64,000 bases of DNA from Knoellia locipacati (GTDB taxonomy: Bacteria > Actinomycetota > Actinomycetes > Actinomycetales > Dermatophilaceae): assembly GCF_007992835.1 (NCBI RefSeq), contig NZ_BKBA01000009.1:1-64000 (forward strand), in the 5' to 3' direction. Shown here in pieces: positions 35,342 to 43,241 of the stretch. A program made the translations under genes and the position numbers. The notes under the pieces were generated by a model that worked only from the letters and a program-made list of their open reading frames with translations, had not been told where the DNA came from and ran no database searches. Positions within the stretch are counted from its first letter, which is position 1; every line of letters starts with the position of its first letter.

Positions 35342-36406
35342 TCAGACGGTTGGCTGTGGTGCCAGGTCGCTGACCTTGACCAGCGTCTTGATCGCCCGTC
35401 GCTCGTCCATGGCGGCGTAGCCCTCGGCGATGTCGTCGAGGTCGACCGTGAGGTCGAAGACCCTGCCGGGGTTGATCTCGCCCTTGAGGACGGCGTCGAT
35501 CAGGTGGGGTTGGTAGTGGCGCGCGGGCGCGGGACCCCCTCGCGTCCCGATGTTGCGGAAGAAGGGGACGGTGGCGTCGATCGTGGCATCGTGCGGCATC
35601 CCGACGCGGCCGACGACAGCGCCGGCCTTGGCAATGGCAAAGGCGGTGTCCGTCGCGAGCTTGCCGCCGACACATTCCAGGACCGCGTCGGCTCCATAAC
35701 CACCAGTGAGCTCCTTGAGCTGCTGGACTCCCTCGTCCCCCCGTGCGGTGACGATGTCGGTCGCGCCCCACTCGCGAGCCAGCGCATGGCGTGACTCGGT
35801 CGTGCTGCCCAGCACGATGATGCGCGCGGCGCCGAGAATCCTCGCCGACAGGACCGCGCACAGGCCGACGGCGCCGTCACCGACGACCGCGACGGTGTCA
35901 CCCGGGGTGACCTCGGCGCTCACTGCGGCGTGGTAGCCGGTGGCCATGACATCGGTCAACGCGAGGAGTGAGGCCATCGTCTCGTCGTCGAAGTCGGAGC
36001 CCGGGACCTTGACGAGGGTGCCGTCGGCCTGCGGTACACGGACGAACTCGGCCTGGCCACCGTCGCCTTCCAGGCCCTGTCCGAAGACGCCACCGTGCAC
36101 GCAGGCGCTGTGGACTCCGGCCAGACAGTTGTCGCAGGTGTCGTCGCTCCACGTGAAGGGCGAGATGACGAAGTCACCCACCGCCAGCTCGCCGACCCCG
36201 CTGCCTTTCTCGTCGACGACCCCGATGAACTCGTGCCCCACGGAGCCGTGTGGCAGGTCGGAGATGCCCCGGTAGAACCACAGGTCCGATCCGCAGACAC
36301 AGGCCAGCACGACGCGCACGATGGCGTCAGTCGGCTCGCTGACGGTGGGCTTCGGGCGTTCCTCGACAGAGATGTCACCCTTGCCGTTGAAGATCGCTGT
36401 CCTCAT
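35342..36406 (-). CDS. Zinc-dependent alcohol dehydrogenase (MDR family)
   Basis: The product is 354 aa. Catalytic zinc ligands are in CVCGSDLWFYRG and GSVGHEFIG. A structural zinc site lies in DTCDNCLAGVHSAC, although the spacing of its cysteines is unusual. The NAD(P) loop is VVGDGAVGLCAV. ATG 36406 has AAGGAG upstream. It heads a three-gene leftward operon and is divergent from the MmyB-type regulator, whose family commonly controls a neighbouring oxidoreductase. The substrate is unknown. Confidence 0.9.
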   Translation of the reverse strand: MRTAIFNGKGDISVEERPKPTVSEPTDAIVRVVLACVCGSDLWFYRGISDLPHGSVGHEFIGVVDEKGSGVGELAVGDFVISPFTWSDDTCDNCLAGVHSACVHGGVFGQGLEGDGGQAEFVRVPQADGTLVKVPGSDFDDETMASLLALTDVMATGYHAAVSAEVTPGDTVAVVGDGAVGLCAVLSARILGAARIIVLGSTTESRHALAREWGATDIVTARGDEGVQQLKELTGGYGADAVLECVGGKLATDTAFAIAKAGAVVGRVGMPHDATIDATVPFFRNIGTRGGPAPARHYQPHLIDAVLKGEINPGRVFDLTVDLDDIAEGYAAMDERRAIKTLVKVSDLAPQPTV

Positions 36407-36552
36407 CGCTTGCACTCCTTCGATCCGCACAGCGCGGACCGTCTGGCCGCGCGACATCGAGTCAACCCGCCATCTCCGTGGGGTGGGAGTCCCTGTCGAT
36501 GGGTGCACTGACAGGGCACCCCTGGCGGCTCGGGATCGCCCCGGCCCCGCAA

Positions 36553-36558
36553 TAGTCT
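36553..36558 (+). promoter_or_regulatory. -10 box of a leaderless MmyB-type regulator
   Basis: TAGTCT lies 7 nt before the GTG at 36566. The intergenic region 36407-36552 between the divergent genes should hold their shared operator; no clear palindrome was seen there. Confidence 0.55.
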
Positions 36559-36565
36559 TGACGAC

Positions 36566-37435
36566 GTGGACAACCGAGCAGAGGTGCGCGAGTTCCTCAC
36601 CACTCGCCGCGCCCGCATCACCCCCGAGCAGGCTGGGCTGCCGACGTTCGGCCCCCGGCGGGTCCCGGGCCTGCGACGCAGCGAGGTCGCCGCCGTTGCA
36701 GGCCTCAGCGTGGAGTACTACGCCCGTCTCGAGCGGGGGCAGATCGGAGGTGCCTCCGCCGGCGTGCTCGACGCGCTCGCCCGGGCACTGCAGCTCGACG
36801 ACACGGAGCGAGCCCACCTCTGGGACCTGGCCCGCGCAGCCGACGGCGTCCCCACCTCAGGTCGATCCCGTCGCCGTACCCCTGGCAGAGCCACGCGACC
36901 CAGCCTGCACTGGGCCCTCGAGGCCATCACGGACGGCATCGGCTTCGTGCGGGACGCGCACCAGAACATCCTCGCGACCAACAGCATGGGCCGGGCGTTC
37001 TACTCGCCGGTGATCGGCGACGGGGGTCGGCTGCCGAACCTGGCCCGTTTCCAGTTCCTCGATCCCACGTCCCGCGACTTCTACCCCGACTGGGACGTGT
37101 TCGCCGAGATGTGCGTGGGCAACATGCGCGCAGACGCCGGCCGCGACCCCCACGACCGCGGCCTGCAGGACCTGGTCGGCGAGCTCTCCACCCGCAGTGA
37201 GACCTTCCGACGGCTCTGGGCCGCCCACAACGTCCGCACCCACGGCACCGGCACGAAACGGTTCTGCCACCCCGTCATCGGAGAGGTCACGCTGGCCTTC
37301 GAGGAGCTGGCCATCACCGCCGAACCCGGAACAGCCCTGTTCATCTACACCGCAGAACCCGGCTCCCCCTCCGCCGAGCGATTGAGGCTGCTCGCGTCCT
37401 GGGCGGCGCCAGCCCGGACCGTCGCGGACGACTGA
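36566..37435 (+). CDS. HTH regulator with MmyB-like ligand-binding domain
   Basis: The product is 289 aa. An XRE-type helix-turn-helix fills residues about 5-80 (VPGLRRSEVAAVAGLSVEYY; ARLERGQ). A MmyB-like PAS-type domain follows (residues 105-280: ALEAITDGIGFVRDAHQNIL; GTKRFCHPVIGEVTLAFEEL). This family, large in actinobacteria, is thought to bind a fatty-acid-like ligand. The divergent alcohol dehydrogenase operon is the likely target (inference). A strong hairpin follows the gene. Confidence 0.92.
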   Translation: MDNRAEVREFLTTRRARITPEQAGLPTFGPRRVPGLRRSEVAAVAGLSVEYYARLERGQIGGASAGVLDALARALQLDDTERAHLWDLARAADGVPTSGRSRRRTPGRATRPSLHWALEAITDGIGFVRDAHQNILATNSMGRAFYSPVIGDGGRLPNLARFQFLDPTSRDFYPDWDVFAEMCVGNMRADAGRDPHDRGLQDLVGELSTRSETFRRLWAAHNVRTHGTGTKRFCHPVIGEVTLAFEELAITAEPGTALFIYTAEPGSPSAERLRLLASWAAPARTVADD

Positions 37436-37516
37436 AGTCTGGGTCGGGGGTACAAGCGGGGCCACACGGCATACCGGCAGATGTCTGTGAACGGACCCGC
37501 GCGACCGCCCGGAGAC

Positions 37517-37558
37517 ACCGCAGCGCCCGACCCCCCGACGGAGGACGGGCGCTGCGGT
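37517..37558. terminator. Bidirectional terminator hairpin
   Basis: The arms ACCGCAGCGCCCG (37517-37529) and CGGGCGCTGCGGT (37546-37558) form a perfect 13-bp stem with a 16-nt loop. It lies between the convergent regulator gene and alcohol dehydrogenase gene. Like many actinobacterial terminators it has no strong T-tract. Confidence 0.75.
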
Positions 37559-37565
37559 GCTCGGA

Positions 37566-38606
37566 TCAGGCCAGCGTCGCCGTGTCGATGACGAAGCGGT
37601 AGCGGACGTCGGAGGCGAGGACGCGCTCGTACGCGTCGTTGATGCGGTCGGCGCCGATGACCTCGACCTCTGCCGCGATGCCGTGCTCGGCGCAGAAGTC
37701 GAGCATCTCCTGGGTGAGCGCGATGCCACCGATCATCGACCCGGCGAAGCTGCGGCGGGCGCCGATGAGCGAGAACACGTTGATGCTCAGCGGCTCGGCG
37801 GGTGCGCCGACGTTGACGAGGGTGCCGTCGACCGCGAGCAGGCCGAGGTAGGCGTCGAGGTCGAGGGCGGCGCTCACCGTGTTGATGATGAGGTCGAACC
37901 GTCCGGCGAGCTGCTCGAAGGTGTCGGGGTCCGAGGTGGCGAAGTACTCGTCGGCGCCGAGGCGCAGGCCGTCCTCCTGCTTCTTGAGCGACTGCGAGAG
38001 CACCGTGACGTGGGCGCCGAGCGCGTGCGCGATCTTGACGGCCATGTGGCCGAGACCGCCGAGGCCGACGACCGCGACCTTCGTGCCGGGACCGGCCTTC
38101 CAGTGCTTGAGCGGGGTGTAGGTCGTGATGCCGGCGCAGAGCAGGGGAGCGGCGCTCGCGGGGTCGATGCCCTCGGGCACAGACAGGACGTAGTCGGCGT
38201 CGACGACGACGTGGGTCGAGTAGCCGCCCTGGGTGGTGGTGCCGTCGCGGTCGGTCGCGGCGTAGGTGCCGACCATGCCCTGGGTGCAGTACTGCTCGTC
38301 ACCGTTGCGGCAGTTGGTGCACGTGCCGCACGAGTTGACCATGCATCCGACGCCGACCCGGTCGCCGACCTTGTGGCGGGTCACCTCGGCACCGACCTCG
38401 GCGACGACGCCGACGATCTCGTGGCCGGGGACGACGGGGAACGGCTGCGGGCCCCAGTCGCCGTTGACGGTGTGGATGTCGGAGTGACAGATGCCGGCGT
38501 ACTGGATCTGGATGAGGACGTCGTTGGCCCCGACGTCGCGGCGCTCGATGACGGTGGGTGCCAGCGGCTGACCGGCTGCGGGGGCGGCGTAGGCGTTGAC
38601 CTGCAT
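37566..38606 (-). CDS. NAD(P)-dependent alcohol dehydrogenase (YahK/CAD-like)
   Basis: The product is 346 aa. Catalytic zinc ligands are in [15 protein letters not shown] and VVPGHEIVG. Structural zinc cysteines are in [19 protein letters not shown]. The nucleotide loop is [14 protein letters not shown]. The pattern fits the cinnamyl-alcohol-dehydrogenase-like aldehyde reductases that prefer NADPH. ATG 38606 has AAGGA upstream. It lies 123 nt after the cupin gene, in the MerR-cupin-ADH group, and may detoxify aldehydes (inference). Confidence 0.93.
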   Translation of the reverse strand: MQVNAYAAPAAGQPLAPTVIERRDVGANDVLIQIQYAGICHSDIHTVNGDWGPQPFPVVPGHEIVGVVAEVGAEVTRHKVGDRVGVGCMVNSCGTCTNCRNGDEQYCTQGMVGTYAATDRDGTTTQGGYSTHVVVDADYVLSVPEGIDPASAAPLLCAGITTYTPLKHWKAGPGTKVAVVGLGGLGHMAVKIAHALGAHVTVLSQSLKKQEDGLRLGADEYFATSDPDTFEQLAGRFDLIINTVSAALDLDAYLGLLAVDGTLVNVGAPAEPLSINVFSLIGARRSFAGSMIGGIALTQEMLDFCAEHGIAAEVEVIGADRINDAYERVLASDVRYRFVIDTATLA

Positions 38607-38625
38607 GTGAGGAGTTCCTTCTCGT

Positions 38626-38660
38626 GGGGTGGGGGTGGGGGTGGGGGTTCGGGCAGGGGG
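38626..38660 (+). repeat. G-run tract with G-quadruplex potential
   Basis: Runs of 4, 5, 5, 5, 3 and 5 G separated by single T or 2-3 nt lie just upstream of the alcohol dehydrogenase ribosome site, on the strand opposite its mRNA. The spacing satisfies the standard four-run G-quadruplex pattern. Confidence 0.7.
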
Positions 38661-38729
38661 CATCGCGGGAGCGCCGTTGGGTGTCCCGGGATGAAGGGGG
38701 TGGAGCGACGGGTTGGGTGGAGGGCCCGG

Positions 38730-39125
38730 TCAGGCGGAGTACTCCTCGTCGCTCACGTGGGTGAGCCAGGTGACCGGCTGGCCGTTCTCGTCGGCCTCCT
38801 GGATGGCGACGTGCGCCATGAACCGGTCGGCGGTGGCGCCGTGCCAGTGCTCCTCGCCCGGCGCGATGTGGACGACGTCGCCGGGACGGATCTCCTGCGG
38901 CGTGCCACCACGACTGGCCACCAGCCCGATGCCGTCGGTGACATAGAGGGTCTGACCCTTGGGGTGGGTGTGCCAAGCAGTGCGTGCGCCCGGGGCGAAC
39001 CGGACGTGGGCGCACCCGATCGTGGACTGTTCGTCGGGAGTGCGTATGCCGTCGATGTGGACGGTGCCCGTGAACCAGTCCTCGGTTCCGCGGGCGGACG
39101 TGCCGCCGCTCGTGGTGACATGCAT
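38730..39125 (-). CDS. Cupin-domain protein
   Basis: The product is 131 aa. Cupin motif 1 is ARTAWHTHPKGQTLYVTDG, and motif 2 follows in IRPGDVVHIAPGEEHWHGA, so all metal-binding His residues and the Glu are present. Similar proteins are annotated as cupin or mandelonitrile-lyase-like; the reaction here is unknown. AGGACCCTCC precedes the ATG. It is downstream of the MerR gene with a 112-nt gap, so a separate promoter is possible. Confidence 0.88.
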   Translation of the reverse strand: MHVTTSGGTSARGTEDWFTGTVHIDGIRTPDEQSTIGCAHVRFAPGARTAWHTHPKGQTLYVTDGIGLVASRGGTPQEIRPGDVVHIAPGEEHWHGATADRFMAHVAIQEADENGQPVTWLTHVSDEEYSA

Positions 39126-39237
39126 GGAGGGTCCTCTCGTGGGTTCGTGGGGTTCGAGGAGGTCGTGCGTCAGGGTGCGGAGTGGTCCCGTGGGTGGCCA
39201 AGCTCTGCGACGCGTCAGCGACGAGTCAGGCGACGCG

Positions 39238-39699
39238 TCAGTGCGAGGTGGAGCGCCTCAGACCGTCGGCGAGGGCCCGTGCCTCGCCCGCGAGTCGCTG
39301 GGCGAGGACGTCGTCACCCTGCTCGACCGCGTGCCAGTACCGGATCTTGAGGGCGACGTAGCGCTGCCTCAGCTCGAGCTGCTCGGCCTCGACGGTGAGG
39401 CGCTGCTGCTGCTCGGTGAGCAGGGCGACCTGCTCCTCGGCTGCGGAGGCACCCAGCGGCCCGTTGGCGACGTACTGCTTCATGTCGCCGATCGACATGC
39501 CGGTCGCCGCGAGGCAGGCCACCGACGTCAGCTGGTCGAGGTCGCTCTCGAGGTAGACGCGGTGCCCGCTGCTCTCGCCACGGGTGATGGGCGGGATGAC
39601 GCCGATGCCCTCGTAGTAGCGCAGCGTGCTGGCGGACAGCCCGGTCAGGGCCGCCGCCTCGCGGATCGTGTACTCGTGCTGGGCGGTCTGCATGCTCAC
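39238..39699 (-). CDS. MerR-family regulator
   Basis: The product is 153 aa. The MerR HTH is YTIREAAALTGLSASTLRYY, followed by EGIGVIPP and a wing, then a long dimerisation helix rich in Gln and Glu (EEQVALLTEQQQRLTVEAEQ). The effector domain is short and lacks the cysteine pattern of metal sensors, like aldehyde- or redox-linked members. GTG 39699 is 7 nt from the -10 box, so the mRNA is probably leaderless; ATG 39693 is the alternative. It probably controls the cupin and alcohol dehydrogenase genes downstream. Confidence 0.92.
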   Translation of the reverse strand: MSMQTAQHEYTIREAAALTGLSASTLRYYEGIGVIPPITRGESSGHRVYLESDLDQLTSVACLAATGMSIGDMKQYVANGPLGASAAEEQVALLTEQQQRLTVEAEQLELRQRYVALKIRYWHAVEQGDDVLAQRLAGEARALADGLRRSTSH

Positions 39700-39706
39700 G
39701 TCAACG

Positions 39707-39736
39707 ACGGTAGAAACTTCGAGCGCTCGAAGTCAA
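39707..39736 (-). promoter_or_regulatory. MerR-type promoter with an 18-bp perfect palindrome
   Basis: ACTTCGAGCGCTCGAAGT at 39716-39733 equals its own reverse complement. On the minus strand TTGACT (39736-39731) and TACCGT (39712-39707) flank or overlap it with an 18-nt spacer. MerR-type operators typically lie between -35 and -10, so this is a probable autoregulatory site. Confidence 0.8.
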
Positions 39737-39761
39737 AGGGTCCATGGAGCGCGCCGAGAGC

Positions 39762-40550
39762 TCACGGAACCTCGATGGAGATGTTGGCGCGCTGGTTGCC
39801 CGGCGTGGCGGACATGGACGCCCAGAAGTCGGTGTTGCGCATCCACGGCTGGAGTCCCATGGGCAGGTCGCGACTGGGGATCTCGGGCAGCTCGGCCGCG
39901 GTGAAGTCGGCGCCGTAGGGGACGAGCGGCGTCGCGACGTCCGGGTGCTGGACGGTCGGGTGCAGGCTCTGCAGGGCGACGTTCCAGTTCTCGAGGAGCT
40001 CCTGTCGGGTGATCGGGCCTCCCGGCTTGTCGGCCGTCGGGTGCAGGGCCTTGTGGAAGCTCACCGTCGCGCTCACGCTCGCGCCGACCGGGGTCGCGGT
40101 GAAGGCCGTCCACGCGTTGAACGCCGGCGTCCCGAAGGTCACCACCGTCTCGATCTTGCCGGGCGCGAACGCCGCCTCCAGCCACGCGTTCCGGTAGGCG
40201 AGGACGTCGGGGTCGTTGAGGTGTGGCAGCGCCATGCTCTGGTTGAAGATGCCGTAGAGGAACGCGTTGATCATGAGATAGCTCTTGGTGTAGCCGAGCT
40301 TCTCGACGAAGCCCTGCACGCGCCGGCCCGCCTGGCCCGACAGGCACCGGCGGGTCACGGCCTCGGTCTGCGCCGGGTCCTGACCGATGGCCAGCAACCG
40401 CGCGCTCCCGTTGGCCCGGCCCCGGTAGAAGATCGGACCCCAGAGCGACCTGAAACCGTCGGTGCCCTTGAACACCGTGTCGTCCGGGTAGGTGCGGCAC
40501 AACGTCCTGAAGGTGCCCGTGGGGCCGGTGTCGAACGCGTCAGTGATCAT
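39762..40550 (-). CDS. Uracil-DNA-glycosylase-superfamily-like protein
   Basis: The product is 262 aa. LLAIGQDPAQTEAVTRRCLS resembles the GQDPYH active-site loop of uracil-DNA glycosylases, with Ala replacing Tyr. The C-terminal SLHPTVQHPDV recalls the HPS motif. Between them, SYLMINAFLYGIFNQSM supplies the conserved Asn. It is larger than family 4/5 enzymes and lacks their FeS Cys set. It might be a glycosylase of new specificity or a non-catalytic nucleic-acid binder. ATG 40550 is the first after the upstream stop that keeps the usual N-terminus. Confidence 0.7.
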   Translation of the reverse strand: MITDAFDTGPTGTFRTLCRTYPDDTVFKGTDGFRSLWGPIFYRGRANGSARLLAIGQDPAQTEAVTRRCLSGQAGRRVQGFVEKLGYTKSYLMINAFLYGIFNQSMALPHLNDPDVLAYRNAWLEAAFAPGKIETVVTFGTPAFNAWTAFTATPVGASVSATVSFHKALHPTADKPGGPITRQELLENWNVALQSLHPTVQHPDVATPLVPYGADFTAAELPEIPSRDLPMGLQPWMRNTDFWASMSATPGNQRANISIEVP

Positions 40551-40655
40551 GGCGGACTCCGTCGAGGTCGAGGCCTCCAGTGGAGCGGAATCGCACGGCC
40601 GTGACAACCCTCCTGCGGTGCCATCACCCACACGGTCCCGAGCCGCCCGCAGCCC

Positions 40656-41540
40656 CTACTTGCCGGGAGCAAGGTCGACACGGACGTGGTCTGACGTGTC
40701 GCGGACGAGCACGACCGTGTCCCCGTTGCCCCTCTTCCAGCCCTTGGGGAGGAGGAACCACCGGTCGTGCGCGTAGACGAGCGGCCGGAGACCGTTGTAG
40801 AGGTAGATGGCACCGCCCTCGGCTGCCGGAAGGCGTTGCATCTGCACGCCCGTCCCCGGGATCGAGAGTTCCTGGACGGAGTAGACGACGGCTTGAGGCT
40901 GGAATGGCAGGGTGCTCTCGATGATGCGGGCGCGCTCGAGGCCACGGTCGTGGGCGAGATCCGTGACGCCCCAGAACACGGCGACGACGACGACGGCGAG
41001 CAGGATGCCTCGACGGATCTCCGCCCGAGCCGTGGCCAGCGTCGCCACCAGGGCGCTGAGCATGCCGGTGCGCAGTCCGAGCCACAACGAGTACTCGGCC
41101 AGCACTGCTGCCGCGGCCAAGGAGGCCGCACACAGCGCACCGCCCTTGCCGGTGTAGAGGCCCACGAGTCCCACCGCTGCGAGCACGATGCTGACCATGA
41201 CCAGACCGCGGTGAATCGTTCGCGCGGTGCGCCGTGCCAGCGTCGGCGCCCTGACGTCCACGAGCTGATGCAGCACGAGGATCGACAGGGCGATCACGGC
41301 GATGATCGCCAGGGGCCGGAAGACCGTGTCGGTCGTCTGGATGAAGTAGTGGCTCGCAGGCAGGCCCAGCGCGCTCAGCGGGATGCCGAAGTACCCGTAG
41401 AAGCTGCGGGCGCTGACGTAGCCGAAGTAGTAGAAGATGCCAGTGAGGAGGCCGGTGGGGGCCACGAACCCCAGCAGCCGGCCGGCGGCCGAGGCTGTGC
41501 TGCGTGGCGGGCTGGCCGGACCCGGCGGCTGCTCCGCCAT
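40656..41540 (-). CDS. Multi-pass membrane protein of unknown function
   Basis: The product is 294 aa. Hydrophobic helices lie at about residues 25-45, 78-98, 115-135, 140-160 and 180-200, then an extracytoplasmic C-terminal domain of about 95 residues (RARIIESTLPFQPQAVVYSV; LYNGLRPLVYAHDRWFLLPK). No family was recognised. It lies 3 nt after the lipoprotein gene and so is probably co-transcribed and functionally linked to it. Confidence 0.75.
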   Translation of the reverse strand: MAEQPPGPASPPRSTASAAGRLLGFVAPTGLLTGIFYYFGYVSARSFYGYFGIPLSALGLPASHYFIQTTDTVFRPLAIIAVIALSILVLHQLVDVRAPTLARRTARTIHRGLVMVSIVLAAVGLVGLYTGKGGALCAASLAAAAVLAEYSLWLGLRTGMLSALVATLATARAEIRRGILLAVVVVAVFWGVTDLAHDRGLERARIIESTLPFQPQAVVYSVQELSIPGTGVQMQRLPAAEGGAIYLYNGLRPLVYAHDRWFLLPKGWKRGNGDTVVLVRDTSDHVRVDLAPGK

Positions 41541-41543
41541 GGT

Positions 41544-42224
41544 CTAGGGGGCGACCGTGGCAGCCGGGGGCGGGGTGGGACCCGGACCCGCGGACGGCTT
41601 GAACGTCGCCGTCGGCCTGGGCGACTTGGTGGTGGATGGAGCCGTGGGGGAGGGCGTCACGGTGGGCTTGGGCTTCACGGTGGCGCCGCCTGTCGACGTG
41701 GTCGGTGTGGCCGTGTGCGTGGTCTTGGGCTTGGTGACGTGGACATCGTTGGTGACTTGTCGGGTCACGACGAGGAGAGGACACCGTGCCCGGGCCGTGC
41801 CGCAGAGTTGTCTGTCGGGGCTTCGGTCCTGGACCTGGACGGCGCGCAGGTCGGTGCCGGCCACGGTGGCGATGCGGACGCACCAGCGGTTCTGGGGTGT
41901 GCACGGAGGGAGGGTCTTGGGGATCACGCAGATGTCGTCCGTCCCGGGCACGCTGAGGCTGCCGTGGCACCTGTCACGGATCTTCTCCGCCTGGGCCCGG
42001 GTGAGTCCGGCGAAGACGTCGTCGGTGACCTTGATGACCGGGGTCTCGGTGCTGGTCGGAGTCGCGGGAGTGGACGTCGTCCCGCCGCTCCCAGGGGCGG
42101 TGACGGTGACGGCCGGGGTCGCACTTCCGCTGCCCGCGGACTCGGTGCCGGGCCCGGCGGTTCCGCAGGAGGCCATCGTCGCGATGAGGGCGACAGAGCA
42201 CCAGAGTGCGCGTAGACCGTTCAT
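41544..42224 (-). CDS. Cys-containing lipoprotein with a Pro/Thr-rich tail
   Basis: The product is 226 aa. The signal peptide ends in the lipobox TMASC (about residue 20). A Thr/Ser/Pro spacer leads to a globular domain of about 90 residues with six Cys (RDRCHGS, DDICVIPKTLPPCTP, RWCVRI, QLCGTARARCPLL), which suggests disulfides outside the cell. The last 60 residues are Thr/Pro/Lys repeats, like a wall-spanning stalk. Function unknown. GGAGGTGA precedes the ATG. Confidence 0.82.
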   Translation of the reverse strand: MNGLRALWCSVALIATMASCGTAGPGTESAGSGSATPAVTVTAPGSGGTTSTPATPTSTETPVIKVTDDVFAGLTRAQAEKIRDRCHGSLSVPGTDDICVIPKTLPPCTPQNRWCVRIATVAGTDLRAVQVQDRSPDRQLCGTARARCPLLVVTRQVTNDVHVTKPKTTHTATPTTSTGGATVKPKPTVTPSPTAPSTTKSPRPTATFKPSAGPGPTPPPAATVAP

Positions 42225-42251
42225 GGCGCATCACCTCCAACGCGCCCACTC

Positions 42252-42257
42252 AGACTA
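42252..42257 (-). promoter_or_regulatory. -10 box of the lipoprotein/membrane-protein pair
   Basis: TAGTCT on the minus strand predicts a start near 42245 and a leader of about 20 nt with GGAGGTG before the ATG at 42224. Confidence 0.5.
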
Positions 42258-42304
42258 CTCCCGGGCCCCGTCGCAACCTGCGGAGTTGAGGCTTTTGCCG
42301 ACGG

Positions 42305-43204
42305 TCAGGACGGCGTGTGCGCGTCGAGCACGTCGCGCCACGAGTGCTCTGGTGCGAAGCCGAGAAGGTCTCGTGCCTTGTCGATCGAGTAGAAGGTCTC
42401 GTCCCGGCCCATGGGCCGGGTCAGGGGAACGCCGTCGTAGAAGCGCTCACGGATCTCGTCCGTCGTGGCTGCGACCGACATGTCGCTGTTCGCGACGTTG
42501 AAGACCTCGTACCCGAGCCCGTCGACCTCGAGGCAGCGCTGCACCATCTGGCCGAGGTCGCGGGTGTCGATGTAGGCGAAGATGTTGCGGCGTCGCAACG
42601 CGGGATCGGCGAGGAAGGCGGGGAACAGCTCGGCGTACTCGTGCGGCTCGATGACGTTGTTGATCCTGAGCCCGTAGATGTCGGCTCCGGTGCGCGCGGC
42701 GAACGAGCGGGCGGTCACCTCGCCCGCGACCTTCGACATCGCGTAGGAGTCCTCGGGGACGGTCGGGTGCTCCTCGTCCACGGGGACGTATTCGGGCCGT
42801 CGCTCTCCCTGCGCGAAGCACACGCCGTACGTCGTCTCCGAGGAGGCGAAGACGACCTTGCGGATCCCGAGGGACGTGGCCGCCTCGAGCACGTTGTAGG
42901 TGCTGAGAACGTTGGTCGCGTAGGTCCGCGAGTCCGGCGCCTTGAGGATGGCGGGGATCGCTGCGAAGTGGACGACGGCGTCATAGCCCGGCTTGCTCTC
43001 GAGATCCAGCTCCGACATCCGCGCCAGCCCCGCCATCGCCGAGTAGGTCTCGCCCGCGTCGGTGAGGTCGACCGTGAGATCGGTGACCGACGGGTGCCCC
43101 AGCGGGACGAGGTCGGCGTTCGTGACGTCGTGGCCCTGGTCCGCGAGGTGGGCGACGACGTGCTTGCCGGCCTTGCCGCTGCCGCCGGTGAAGAAGATCC
43201 GCAT
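42305..43204 (-). CDS. NAD-dependent sugar epimerase/dehydratase
   Basis: The product is 299 aa, an extended SDR. The NAD loop is FFTGGSGKAGKHVV. The Ser-Tyr-Lys triad is seen as FASSETTYG and SYAMSKVAGE. YSIDKARDLLGFAPEHSWRD near the end is typical of UDP-sugar epimerase-like enzymes. The substrate is unknown; no polysaccharide cluster is nearby. ATG 43204 opens directly on the Rossmann strand. It follows the GltB-like gene by 37 nt. Confidence 0.9.
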   Translation of the reverse strand: MRIFFTGGSGKAGKHVVAHLADQGHDVTNADLVPLGHPSVTDLTVDLTDAGETYSAMAGLARMSELDLESKPGYDAVVHFAAIPAILKAPDSRTYATNVLSTYNVLEAATSLGIRKVVFASSETTYGVCFAQGERRPEYVPVDEEHPTVPEDSYAMSKVAGEVTARSFAARTGADIYGLRINNVIEPHEYAELFPAFLADPALRRRNIFAYIDTRDLGQMVQRCLEVDGLGYEVFNVANSDMSVAATTDEIRERFYDGVPLTRPMGRDETFYSIDKARDLLGFAPEHSWRDVLDAHTPS

Positions 43205-43241
43205 GTGCCGATCCAACCACCGGTCGGTTCCTGTGCGGGCC

